Origin: Embleya sp045207785
GTDB taxonomy: Bacteria > Actinomycetota > Actinomycetes > Streptomycetales > Streptomycetaceae
Assembly: GCF_045207785.1 (NCBI RefSeq)
Contig: NZ_CP108776.1
Location: 2,728,001-2,792,000, forward strand
DNA length: 64,000 bases
Reading direction: 5' to 3'
The translations under genes and the position numbers were made by a program. Shown piece by piece: positions 8,314 through 16,276 of this stretch (its first letter is position 1; each line of letters begins with the position of its first letter). The notes beneath the pieces are model-generated. The model did no database searches, was not told the DNA's origin, and saw only the letters and a program-made list of their open reading frames with translations.

Positions 8314-9492
8314 ATGCCCACCGAATCGCCCACGCCCCGGCAGCCGCTCGGCGGCGGCGGCCATCCACTCGACTGGCTGGACGTCCAGGAGAAACGCCGT
8401 GTCGAGGCCGGTCTGCGGCGCCGGCTCCGGCCGCGCGAAGCGGAGGCCGGCGGCCTCGATCTGGCCGGAAACGACTACCTGGGCCTGTCCCGGCACGAGC
8501 GGGTCGTGGAGGCCACGGTGCACGCCGTGCGCACCTGGGGCGGGGGCTCGACGGGGTCCCGACTGGTGACCGGGTCCACGACGCTGCACGCGGAGCTGGA
8601 GGACGAGCTGGCGGCGCACATGGGTGCCGAGGCGGCGCTGGTGTTCTCCTCCGGCTACCTCGCCAATCTCGGGGTGATCACCGGCCTCGTCGGCAAGGGC
8701 GATCTCGTCGTGTCGGACGCGATCAACCACGCGTCGATCGTGGACGCGTGCCGACTCTCCCGGTCCCGGGTGGCGATCACACCGCACCGCGACGTCGCCG
8801 CGGTGGCTCGGGTGCTCGCGGAACGGGCCGAGGAACGGGCCCTGGTGGTCGTGGACGCGGTTTTCTCGGTGGACGGGGATATTGCCCCACTCGCGGAGCT
8901 TGCGGCCGTCACACGGCGATATGGGGCCACGCTGCTCGTGGACGAGGCACACGGGCTCGGGGTGGTCGGCGCCGGCGGTCGGGGCGCGGTGCACGCGGCC
9001 GGGCTCGCGGGGGCCGACGACGTGGTGCTGACCGCGACGCTGTCGAAGGCGCTGGGCTCGCAGGGCGGCGCGGTGCTCGGGCCGCGGCGCGTGGTCGAGC
9101 ACCTGGTCGACGCGGCGCGGCCGTTCATCTTCGACACCGGGCTCGCCCCGGCGTGCGCCGCGGCGGCGTTGGCGGCGCTGCGGATCCTGGCGGCGGAGCC
9201 GTACCTCGCCGAGGCGGTGCGCGCGAACGCCCGCGCGCTGGCGACCGGCGCCCGCGAGTCGGGCCTGCGGGTGACCGAGCCCGAGGGCGCGGTCGTGTCG
9301 GTGCTGATCGGCGAGCCGCAGGTGGCGTTCGACACCGCGGCGCGCTGCGCGGAGGCCGGCGTCCGGGTCGGCTGCTTCCGGCCGCCGTCGGTGCCGGACG
9401 GGATCTCGCGGCTGCGGCTCGCGGCGCGCGCGGACCTGACCCCGGCCGATCTGACGCGGGCCCTGTCGGTGCTGCGATTCGCCACATCCTGA
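8314..9492 (+). CDS. bioF: 8-amino-7-oxononanoate synthase
   Basis: A 392-residue alpha-oxoamine synthase that condenses pimeloyl-ACP (or CoA) with alanine in biotin synthesis. Key features are DLAGNDYLGLSRH, GGGSTGSRLVTG, LVDEAHGLGVVG, the PLP lysine in LTATLSKALGSQGG, and the C-terminal GCFRPPSVP. ATG 8314 follows GCGAGG; longer in-frame extensions run antisense through pdtaS and are rejected. It is divergent from pdtaS by 69 bp. Other biotin genes (bioD, bioB, a probable bsaP) lie 10-15 kb away, so the pathway is split around the GlcNAc regulon. No bioA is seen in the window. The family also includes KBL-type enzymes, but the biotin context favours BioF. Confidence 0.88.
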   Translation: MPTESPTPRQPLGGGGHPLDWLDVQEKRRVEAGLRRRLRPREAEAGGLDLAGNDYLGLSRHERVVEATVHAVRTWGGGSTGSRLVTGSTTLHAELEDELAAHMGAEAALVFSSGYLANLGVITGLVGKGDLVVSDAINHASIVDACRLSRSRVAITPHRDVAAVARVLAERAEERALVVVDAVFSVDGDIAPLAELAAVTRRYGATLLVDEAHGLGVVGAGGRGAVHAAGLAGADDVVLTATLSKALGSQGGAVLGPRRVVEHLVDAARPFIFDTGLAPACAAAALAALRILAAEPYLAEAVRANARALATGARESGLRVTEPEGAVVSVLIGEPQVAFDTAARCAEAGVRVGCFRPPSVPDGISRLRLAARADLTPADLTRALSVLRFATS

Positions 9493-9528
9493 CACCCAAT
9501 CGGCCGTTTGCGCCGCATGTCCCCCCGG

Positions 9529-9544
9529 ATTGGTCTAGACAACC
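9529..9544. promoter_or_regulatory. DasR operator (dre) upstream of nagA, site 1
   Basis: ATTGGTCTAGACAACC closely matches the DasR consensus ACTGGTCTAGACCA(A/G)T, with the invariant GGTCTAGAC core intact. Confidence 0.85.
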
Positions 9545-9547
9545 AGG

Positions 9548-9563
9548 ATTGGTCTGAACCAAA
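9548..9563. promoter_or_regulatory. DasR operator (dre) upstream of nagA, site 2
   Basis: ATTGGTCTGAACCAAA is a second, slightly degenerate dre, 19 bp centre to centre from site 1, so the two lie close to the same DNA face. Confidence 0.75.
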
Positions 9564-9568
9564 ATGGT

Positions 9569-9602
9569 CGGCGGCCTCCCGGCCCGCACCGGGAGGCCGC
9601 CG
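9569..9602 (+). terminator. Strong hairpin between dre sites and nagA
   Basis: A perfect 14-bp stem with a six-base loop and no T tract. It may terminate bioF transcripts. Because it lies downstream of the nagA operators it could also sit in the nagA leader. Confidence 0.6.
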
Positions 9603-9652
9603 AACGCTCAGCCGCGCAGCACTGGCGGTCCCGCAGGGAAGGAAGGGCACGC

Positions 9653-10822
9653 GTGGCCGGCATTGGGGCACCTCGCGTGCTTGTCGACGGGGCATTCACC
9701 GGACCGACCTCGGTGAACGTGGAACAGGGCCGGATCACCGGCGTGACCGAGGGGCTCGCCGACTCCGACGGCGTACGACTGCCGCACGGCGTGCTGACCC
9801 CCGGCCTGATCGACCTCCAGCTCAACGGCGCGTTCGGACACGACTTCGTGGCCGCGGACGCGACCGGATGGCGCGAGGTCGCCGCGCGGCTGCCCTCGAC
9901 CGGCGTCACCGCGTTCTGCCCGACCTTCATCACCGGCGACCTGGACACGCTCACGACGGCCCTCGTGCGGGCCGCCGAACTGCGCGCCAAGTTCGCCCCG
10001 GAGCCGATCGCGCGCGACCTGGGCGTACACCTCGAAGGGCCGTTCCTGTCCCCTGCCAGGGTCGGGACGCACCCGCCGAAGTACCTGCGCGAGCCCACTC
10101 CCGAACTCGTCGACCGGCTGCTCGTCGACGACACGGTGCGCGAAGCCCTGACGCTGATCACCCTCGCCCCCGAACTTCCCGGTGCGCTCGAGGCCATTCG
10201 ACGCATCGTCGCCACGGGGATCCGAGTCTCGGCCGGACACACGGACGCGACCGCCTCCGAGATGTCCGCCGCCGCGGACGCGGGCGCGACCATGGTCACC
10301 CACCTGTTCAACGCGCAGCGGGGCCTGGGCCACCGCGAACCGGGCGTGGTCGGCGCGGCCCTGAGCGACCCCCGCCTGACCCCGGGCCTGATCGCCGACC
10401 TGCACCACGTCGTGGGCCCGGTCTGCTCCCTGGTCCTGCGCGTGGCCGGCGAGCGCACCGCGCTGGTCACCGACGCGATGGCGGCCGCCGGGATGCCACC
10501 GGGTCGATACCGGTTGGGCGACGTGGACGTCACCCTGGCGGCGGGCGACGTGCCCCGAAACCCGGACGGAACCATCGCAGGCTCGGCCCTGACCCTGGAC
10601 CTGGCCGTCCGCAACCTGGTGGCCCTGGGCAACCCCCCCGCCAAAGTCCTGACCTCCGCCACCCGCGTCCCCGCCGACGCCCTCGGCCGCACCGACCTGG
10701 GCCGCATCGAACCGGGCGCCCAGGCCGATTTGGTCTGGTGGAGCGACGACTGGATGGTGCTGAAGACTTGGGTGGGCGGGGTTGTGGCTTATGAGGTGGG
10801 GGCTGAGGGGCTGGGGGGGTGA
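9653..10822 (+). CDS. nagA: N-acetylglucosamine-6-phosphate deacetylase
   Basis: A 389-residue amidohydrolase that removes the acetyl group from GlcNAc-6-phosphate, the first committed cytosolic step of GlcNAc use. Visible motifs: LTPGLIDLQLNGAFGHDF, GVHLEGPFLSP (metal ligand glutamate), VSAGHTDA and THLFNAQRGLGHREPG (metal-binding histidines), and ALVTDAMAAAGMPPG with the catalytic aspartate. GTG 9653 follows GGAAGG. Two DasR operators lie about 90-125 bp upstream, so it belongs to the DasR regulon with dasABC. It ends in a repetitive non-coding stretch. Family assignment is secure. Confidence 0.95.
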   Translation: MAGIGAPRVLVDGAFTGPTSVNVEQGRITGVTEGLADSDGVRLPHGVLTPGLIDLQLNGAFGHDFVAADATGWREVAARLPSTGVTAFCPTFITGDLDTLTTALVRAAELRAKFAPEPIARDLGVHLEGPFLSPARVGTHPPKYLREPTPELVDRLLVDDTVREALTLITLAPELPGALEAIRRIVATGIRVSAGHTDATASEMSAAADAGATMVTHLFNAQRGLGHREPGVVGAALSDPRLTPGLIADLHHVVGPVCSLVLRVAGERTALVTDAMAAAGMPPGRYRLGDVDVTLAAGDVPRNPDGTIAGSALTLDLAVRNLVALGNPPAKVLTSATRVPADALGRTDLGRIEPGAQADLVWWSDDWMVLKTWVGGVVAYEVGAEGLGG

Positions 10823-10854
10823 GGGGGGCGGGGGCGGCGGAGGCGGGAGGCCGG

Positions 10855-10945
10855 GAAGCCGAAGGCGCGGGTGCGGCGAAGCCGGGGAAGCCGAAGGCGC
10901 GGGCACGGCGAAGCCGGGGAAGCCGAAGGCGCGGGTGCGGTGCGG
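10855..10945. repeat. 33-bp tandem repeat
   Basis: About two and a half copies of a unit beginning GAAGCCGAAGGCGCGGG recur at 33-base intervals. The period is a multiple of three and keeps shadow frames open. Confidence 0.75.
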
Positions 10946-11313
10946 GAGTGGGAGGCCCGTGTCGCGGGTGCGGCGGGACGGCGAAGCCGGGACCGCGGGC
11001 ACGGCGGACCTTCTTTTTGGGCGGCGGGGCCGCCGGCTCCCGAAGCACCACTTTTGTTCCGCTGGCGCTCCACAAAAGCGGCACTCCGCTCGCACGTCGC
11101 TGTCCCTCCGCAAGCTCCGGGCCATCGACGTCGTGAAAAGCACAAGCAGCGGCCTCCGGCCGCTCTCCTCGCTGCGCTCGTCGATCACGACCCCGACCCG
11201 ACCGGTGGGCGCTGACGCGCCAAGACCGCAGCCAAACCCGGCGACCCAGGGTCCGCCCACACGGTAGAACCGCAGCCAACCCACCCGATCCCACCCAGCC
11301 ACGCCGGTGGCCG

Positions 11314-11396
11314 CCAGGCCCGACCGGGCCCACCGGTCGCCTCTAAAACCGCAGCCTGGGACGCATGACGCAACGGGCGGAGCGGGTGGGTGCAAC
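11314..11396. repeat. Direct repeat copy 1 (83 bp)
   Basis: It begins CCAGGCCCGACCGGGCCCA and ends CGGGTGGGTGCAAC. It is nearly identical to the copy at 11459-11540, with a few substitutions and one indel. Confidence 0.8.
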
Positions 11397-11458
11397 ATCC
11401 CAACCCGACCAAGACGCAACCCCAGCGACCCGCGCACCGCACCCCACGCACCAGGCAG

Positions 11459-11540
11459 CCAGGCCCGACCGGGCCCACCGGTCGCCTGAAGAACCGCAGC
11501 CCGAGACGCATACGCAACGGGCGGAGCGGGTGGGTGCAAC
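11459..11540. repeat. Direct repeat copy 2 (82 bp)
   Basis: Second copy of the 83-bp repeat, 145 bp downstream of the first. A partial third trace (GAACCGCAGCC) is seen near 11267. Confidence 0.8.
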
Positions 11541-11625
11541 CATCCCGAGCCGGCCAAGACGCGACCGCGGCCGCATCCGCCGGCCCAGGTCGTGATTCGT
11601 GGCCGGTGGATGCGCACCGAGCATG

Positions 11626-12696
11626 TCAGTGGGTCTTCGTGACCTTTGCCAATGCCCGGGGGGCGTCCGGGTCCAGGCCGCGGGCCATCGTCACGTCGTA
11701 TGCCAGCAGTTGCAGCGGGATGATCTCCAGGATCGGCTGGACCTCCTCGGCCACGCCTTCGGGGAGGACGAAACCGGCCGAGGCCTGGCCGACCTGTTCC
11801 GCGTTGCCGACCACCATCAGGTCCGCGCCGCGACCACGCAGGCGTTCCAGTACCGGCTGCAGGGCGTCGCCGCCCTTGCCGTCGGGGACCACGGCGATCA
11901 CCGGGCTGACGTTGTCGACCATGGCCAACGGGCCGTGCAGCAGGTCCGCGCCGGAGAACGGCTGGGCCGGGATGTAGCTGGTCTCCATGATCTTGAGCGC
12001 GGCCTCGCGCGCCGTCGGGTAGCCGTAGCCACGCGACGTGATCACCAGGCGCTGCGCGAAGCGGTACCGCTGCGCGAGCTCGGCGACCTCGTCCCGGCGG
12101 TCCAGGATGTCCTGGGCCAGGGTGGGCAGCAGGTCGGCGGGCGAGGTGTCGCCGCCGCGCAGGCCCTCGACGAACAGGTACAGCGCGAGCAGCTCGGCGG
12201 TGTACGTCTTCGTCGCGGGCAGCGCCTTCTCCGGGCCGGCCAGCACGTCGATGTGGAACTCGGACACCGCGGCGAGCGCCGAGGCCGGGTTGTTGGTGAC
12301 GGCGAGCGTGATCGCACCGGCCGCGCGGGCCGCCTCGGTCGAGGCGACCAGGTCGGGCGAGCCGCCCGACTGGGACACCGTGATCACCAGGCAGTCGGTC
12401 AGATCCGGCTTCGCGCCGTACGCCGTCGTGGTCGACATCGACGTCAGGCCGGCGGGCTTCCCGAGCAGTACCTCGATCAGGTACTTCGCGTACAGCGCGG
12501 CGTTGTCGCTGGTCCCGCGCGCGGTCAGCAGCACGAAGCGCGGCTTGCGCGCGGCGATCTCGGCCGCGATCGCCCGGATGCCCGGCGCGCCCTGCTCCAG
12601 GATCCGGCGCAGAACGGCCGGCTGCTCCGCCATCTCGGCGGACATGATCGTGCCCCGGTCGGGTGTCAGGACGTCACGGTCGTCGGTGGCGGACAT
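11626..12696 (-). CDS. SIS-domain sugar-phosphate deaminase/isomerase (NagB-II type)
   Basis: 356 residues made of two SIS domains, like the isomerase half of GlmS but without the glutaminase domain. Domain 1 has LLTARGTSDNAALYAKYL, VITVSQSGGSPDLV and TNNPASALA; domain 2 has VITSRGYGYPTAREAALK and PFSGADLLHGPLAMV. Proteins of this form include NagB-II glucosamine-6-phosphate deaminases and AgaS/FrlB-like enzymes. Next to nagA, a GH3 hexosaminidase and dasABC, the best guess is conversion of GlcN-6-P to fructose-6-P and ammonia. ATG 12696 follows GGAAGG. It is last in the das gene string on the minus strand, 50 bp after the GH3 gene. Function is inferred from context. Confidence 0.8.
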   Translation of the reverse strand: MSATDDRDVLTPDRGTIMSAEMAEQPAVLRRILEQGAPGIRAIAAEIAARKPRFVLLTARGTSDNAALYAKYLIEVLLGKPAGLTSMSTTTAYGAKPDLTDCLVITVSQSGGSPDLVASTEAARAAGAITLAVTNNPASALAAVSEFHIDVLAGPEKALPATKTYTAELLALYLFVEGLRGGDTSPADLLPTLAQDILDRRDEVAELAQRYRFAQRLVITSRGYGYPTAREAALKIMETSYIPAQPFSGADLLHGPLAMVDNVSPVIAVVPDGKGGDALQPVLERLRGRGADLMVVGNAEQVGQASAGFVLPEGVAEEVQPILEIIPLQLLAYDVTMARGLDPDAPRALAKVTKTH

Positions 12697-12746
12697 GGTG
12701 CGACCTTCCGTTGGTTTCGCTTGCTGGTTCGAACCGGTCACGCGGG

Positions 12747-14213
12747 TCAGGCGAGCCGACGGCCGGTCAGGATCTCCGCGGCGGCGATCCCGCAGACGGT
12801 GGCGGCGCCGTGCGTGGCGAGGTGGGCGGCGCCCGGGGTGGCAGCTCCGGGCAGGCCCATCTCGACCACGACGGCGTCCGGCCGCGCGGCGAGCAGGCTC
12901 GCCACGATCTCGGTCGCCCATACGTGATGGTCCAGATTGCGGACCACCACCACAAGCGGGCGATCGGCCGCCGCGCGCAGCTGATCGTCGACCAGCCCCG
13001 GCTCGGTGGTGCGCGAGCGGGCCACGGTCGTCCCGGGCAGCGTGTCGCCCAACAGAGCCCCGAGACCCCACGGGGTCTGCTCGCCCACCGCGATGTTGGC
13101 GATCGGCGACAGCTCCACGACGTGCGCGGGGGTCGTGATCGGGACGACCGTGCCGGTCACCCTCAGGGCGCGGCGCGCGGCGTCGAGGCCGAGCCCGTAG
13201 TCGACCGGCTCGGCCGCGCCGACCTTGGCCCAGGCCGCGAGCGCGTGCACGCGGCCGGCGGCCTCGGCCAACCGCTCCTCCGGCAGCCGGCCCTCGCGGA
13301 CCGCGGACACCAGCGCGTCGCGCAGGTGCAGGACGGTCTCCTCGTCGCACAGTCCGCCGCCCACGCACAGCGCGTCGACGCCGGCGGCGATCGCGCGGAC
13401 CGTGCCCTCGGCGATGCCGTAGGTGTCGGCTATCGCGCCCATCTCGATGGCGTCGGTGACGATCAGGCCGTCGTACCCGAGTTCCTCGCGCAGCAGCCCG
13501 GTCATGATCGCGCGGGACAGCGTCGCGGGCTGCTCGGTGTCGTAGGCCGGCAGCACGATGTGCGCGGTCATGATCGCCTTGCTGCCCGCCGCGACGGCCG
13601 CGTGGAACGGGACCAGCTCGCGCGCGGCGAGCACCTCGCGGGAGGCGTTCACGCGCGGCAGCCCCAGGTGCGAGTCCACCGCGGTGTCGCCGTGGCCGGG
13701 GAAGTGCTTGACGCACGTGGCCACGCCGGCGGCCTGCATGCCGGTCACATACGCGGCGGTGTGCCGCGCGACCAGCTCCGGCCCGGCCCCGAAGGACCGC
13801 ACGCCGATCACCGGGTTGTCCGGGTTGGAGTTCACGTCGGCCGACGGCGCCCAGTTGAGGTTGACCCCGCACGCGGCCAACTCGCGCCCGAGCCCGCGCG
13901 CGACCGACTCGGTCAGCGCGGGATCGTCGACGACGCCCAGCGCCAGGTTGCCCGGCCAGCGGCTGCCCGTGTTCACGTGCAGGCGGGTGACGTCGCCGCC
14001 CTCCTCGTCGATCGCGACGAGGAGGTCGGGGTTCTCCCGGCGCAGTTCCTCGGTCAGCGCGGCCACCTGCTCGGGGGTGGCGATGTTGCGGCCGAACAGG
14101 CCCACCGCGCCCAGCCCGCCGGCGATGTGATGCCGCAGCCACCCGGGCGCGGTCATGCCCTCGAATCCGGGCTGGAGCAAGGCGAGCGCGAGGCGCTCGA
14201 GACGTTCGGACAT
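12747..14213 (-). CDS. Glycoside hydrolase family 3 beta-N-acetylhexosaminidase (NagZ-like)
   Basis: A 488-residue cytoplasmic GH3 enzyme with no signal peptide. It carries VAIDEEGGDVTRL, NLNWAPSADVNSNPDNPVIG and the hexosaminidase signature CVKHFPGHGDTAVDSHL, which supplies the His-Asp general acid pair of NagZ-type enzymes. The nucleophile motif follows (GLIVTDAIEMGAI). A C-terminal extension beyond the barrel makes it longer than E. coli NagZ, as in many actinomycete forms. It would split imported chitobiose or muropeptide GlcNAc to monosaccharide. It starts at ATG 14213, six bases after the dasC stop, so it is in the das operon. Confidence 0.92.
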   Translation of the reverse strand: MSERLERLALALLQPGFEGMTAPGWLRHHIAGGLGAVGLFGRNIATPEQVAALTEELRRENPDLLVAIDEEGGDVTRLHVNTGSRWPGNLALGVVDDPALTESVARGLGRELAACGVNLNWAPSADVNSNPDNPVIGVRSFGAGPELVARHTAAYVTGMQAAGVATCVKHFPGHGDTAVDSHLGLPRVNASREVLAARELVPFHAAVAAGSKAIMTAHIVLPAYDTEQPATLSRAIMTGLLREELGYDGLIVTDAIEMGAIADTYGIAEGTVRAIAAGVDALCVGGGLCDEETVLHLRDALVSAVREGRLPEERLAEAAGRVHALAAWAKVGAAEPVDYGLGLDAARRALRVTGTVVPITTPAHVVELSPIANIAVGEQTPWGLGALLGDTLPGTTVARSRTTEPGLVDDQLRAAADRPLVVVVRNLDHHVWATEIVASLLAARPDAVVVEMGLPGAATPGAAHLATHGAATVCGIAAAEILTGRRLA

Positions 14214-14219
14214 TGTCGA

Positions 14220-15053
14220 TCAGCCCTTTACCGCACCGGACGTCAGGCCGCCGGTGACCTTGCCCTGCAACACCAGGAAGATCGCCAGGACCGGAAGCAT
14301 GAACAGGGTGGAGGCGGCCATGATGGCGCCCCAGTCGATGGTGAGCCCGTTGCTGAACGAGTTCAGCCAGGTCGGCAGGGTCTTCTGGTCCGGCTTGTTC
14401 AACAGCAGCGCGTTGGCGAACGCGAACTCGTTCCACGCGGTGATGAAGCCGAACAGCGACGTGGACAGCAGCCCCGGGGCGAGCAGCGGGAAGACGACCT
14501 TGCGGAACGCGGTGAACCGCGAACAGCCGTCGACCCGGGCGGCCTCCTCGAGCTCGACCGGGATCCCGCCGAGGAAGCCGCGCAGGGTCACGATCGAGAA
14601 CGGCAGCGTCATCACGAAGTAGATCGCGGTGAGCATCGGCAGCGAGTCGAGCAGGTCGTTGTCGCGCGCGATCAGGTACATCGGGATCATCAGCGCTTCC
14701 CAGGGCGCCATCTGCGCGATGAACACCATGAGGATGAAGGGCGCGCGGCCCTTCCACTGCATCCGGGCCACCGCGAACGCGGCGAAGCACGCCACCACGA
14801 GGGCGAGCAGCACACCGACGCCGGCGACGAGCAGGCTGTTGCGCCAGTAGTCCCAGAAGTACGGCTGGTCCGTGGCGGTGCGGAAGTTGTCGAACGAGAT
14901 CGAGCTCGGCCAGAACTTGGGGGTCGCCGACTGGACGTCCTTCGCGGGCTTGAAGGCCGTGAGGACCATCCAGTAGACGGGAAAGATCGAGACGGCGAAG
15001 ACCAACAGCGCCGCGATGTTGAGCGGAATCCGCTTCAGGGTGCGCGCCTTCAC
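14220..15053 (-). CDS. dasC: Chitobiose/GlcNAc ABC transporter permease DasC
   Basis: A 277-residue MalG-type permease with six predicted membrane spans, beginning at LNIAALLVFAVSIFPVYWM. The EAA loop for ATPase contact reads EEAARVDGCSRFTAFRKVVFP. GTG 15053 overlaps the dasB stop by four bases, so the two permeases are translationally coupled. No ATPase gene is present; das-type importers rely on the shared MsiK ATPase encoded elsewhere. Order and similarity to DasC make the name safe, although substrate rests on synteny with the DasR regulon. Confidence 0.92.
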   Translation of the reverse strand: MKARTLKRIPLNIAALLVFAVSIFPVYWMVLTAFKPAKDVQSATPKFWPSSISFDNFRTATDQPYFWDYWRNSLLVAGVGVLLALVVACFAAFAVARMQWKGRAPFILMVFIAQMAPWEALMIPMYLIARDNDLLDSLPMLTAIYFVMTLPFSIVTLRGFLGGIPVELEEAARVDGCSRFTAFRKVVFPLLAPGLLSTSLFGFITAWNEFAFANALLLNKPDQKTLPTWLNSFSNGLTIDWGAIMAASTLFMLPVLAIFLVLQGKVTGGLTSGAVKG

Positions 15054-16057
15054 TTGTCGGCCTCCCGCTCCTGCTTGAACATCTGACGGAAGTAGAAGAC
15101 GAGCATCACGACCAGGATCAGCACGGTGATCGTCGAGATCGCCCCCGACATGTCGAACAGCTTGAGCACCATGCCCTTCTGGTACGCGTACACCGGGAGC
15201 GTGCGGACCTCGTTGATCGGCCCGTTCTCACCGGCGATCGCCCAGATCTGGGCGAACGACTTGAAGATCCAGATCACTTCGAGCGAGGTCACCAGCGCGA
15301 AGATCGGCCGCAGGATCGGGAACGTGATCGACCGGAAGATCCGGACCGGACCCGCGCCGTCCAGACGCGCCGACTCGTACACGTCGGTCGACATGGTGGT
15401 CAGACCGGCGTAGATGGTCAGCGTCGCGAAGGGGATCGACTGCCACACGATGAGCAGGGTCACGACCGTCAGGGTCGAGGTGCCGTGCGCGAACCACGTG
15501 TAGTTCTCGTACGAGTCGAAGCCCAGCTCCACCAGCGCCCAGTTGACGACGCCGTTGTCCGAGCGGAAGAGCCACTTGAAGATCGTGGTGGCCGCGATGA
15601 CCGGGGTCGCCCACGCGGCGACCAGGCCGATCAGGACCACGATGCGCATGCTCTTGCCGAGCTTCATCAGCATCAGCGCGCACAGCGTGGAGATCACCAT
15701 GATCGCCACGACGTTGACCGCGGTGAAGTAGAAGGTGCGCCTGGTGACTTCCCAGAACTCGGGGTCCTTGAGCACCTCTTGGTAGTTGCCCCAGCCGATG
15801 TACTCCGCCGAGCGCGAGATCAGCTGCTTGAAGCGGTAATGCTGGAACGACAGCATGACGTTCCGGACCACCGGATAGAACAGCAGGAAGGCGATCCCGA
15901 GGATCGCGGGCGCGACAAGCAGGTATGGGGTGACCAGCTTGACGATCCCCGACGGCTTGCGTGGGGGCTTCGGTGCGCGTCTGGCACTCGTCGGTACCTC
16001 TTTGCGCGGGGGCTGCGTAGGTGTCGCGACCACCGCATCTGCCTTGGAGGCTGACAC
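15050..16057 (-). CDS. dasB: Chitobiose/GlcNAc ABC transporter permease DasB
   Basis: A 335-residue MalF-type permease. A hydrophilic, basic N terminus of about 40 residues (RAPKPPRKPSGIVK) precedes six spans, the first at YLLVAPAILGIAFLLFYPV. The EAA loop is YESARLDGAGPVRIFRSITF. GTG 16057 has GGAAGG five bases upstream. The 219-bp gap to dasA contains a hairpin that probably trims read-through, which would explain higher lipoprotein output. It acts with DasC and the lipoprotein DasA in the membrane. Confidence 0.92.
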   Translation of the reverse strand: MSASKADAVVATPTQPPRKEVPTSARRAPKPPRKPSGIVKLVTPYLLVAPAILGIAFLLFYPVVRNVMLSFQHYRFKQLISRSAEYIGWGNYQEVLKDPEFWEVTRRTFYFTAVNVVAIMVISTLCALMLMKLGKSMRIVVLIGLVAAWATPVIAATTIFKWLFRSDNGVVNWALVELGFDSYENYTWFAHGTSTLTVVTLLIVWQSIPFATLTIYAGLTTMSTDVYESARLDGAGPVRIFRSITFPILRPIFALVTSLEVIWIFKSFAQIWAIAGENGPINEVRTLPVYAYQKGMVLKLFDMSGAISTITVLILVVMLVFYFRQMFKQEREADK

Positions 16058-16180
16058 AGCTGCCTTCCCGTTGTTCGGTGTCGGGGGTCTGCGGCCCGTC
16101 CGGCCGGTGGCGGGACGTGGCGAGAGCGCGGAGCCGGCGACGGACGCACCGCCGGCGGGCCGCGCCCGGGGGCCGGGCCG

Positions 16181-16213
16181 CTCCCGTCGCGAGGGGATGC
16201 CTCACGACGGGAG
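16181..16213 (-). terminator. Intercistronic hairpin between dasA and dasB
   Basis: CTCCCGTCG pairs with CGACGGGAG across a loop of about 15 bases, with further GC pairing possible. It is likely a partial terminator or mRNA stabiliser for dasA. Confidence 0.6.
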
Positions 16214-16276
16214 CCGACCGTTCGGCCCGACCGCGCCGCACCCGATCCGCTCGGCGGTTCGGGTGGGGACGCCGGG

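Larger units (their letters stand above)
10823..11625. other. Repeat-rich intergenic region downstream of nagA
   Basis: About 800 bp with no convincing gene. Open frames exist on both strands but are low-complexity and lack ribosome sites or family resemblance. The region holds a 33-bp tandem repeat, a hairpin at 11051-11078 (CTTTTGT/ACAAAAG) and an 82-83 bp direct duplication. It separates convergent nagA and the SIS gene. Confidence 0.7.

Noticed and set aside
9608..11617. Long minus-strand frame through nagA and the repeat region
   Set aside because: Antisense to nagA and then low-complexity Arg/Pro/Gly sequence driven by tandem repeats.
11626..14790. Open frame of about 1054 codons spanning the SIS gene and beyond
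   Set aside because: Only the last 356 codons are coding; the rest is an out-of-frame shadow of the GH3 and dasC genes.
12663..15086. 807-codon plus-strand frame opposite the GH3 and dasC genes
   Set aside because: Shadow frame rich in Arg, Gly, Asp and His without any motif; the minus strand carries the conserved enzymes.
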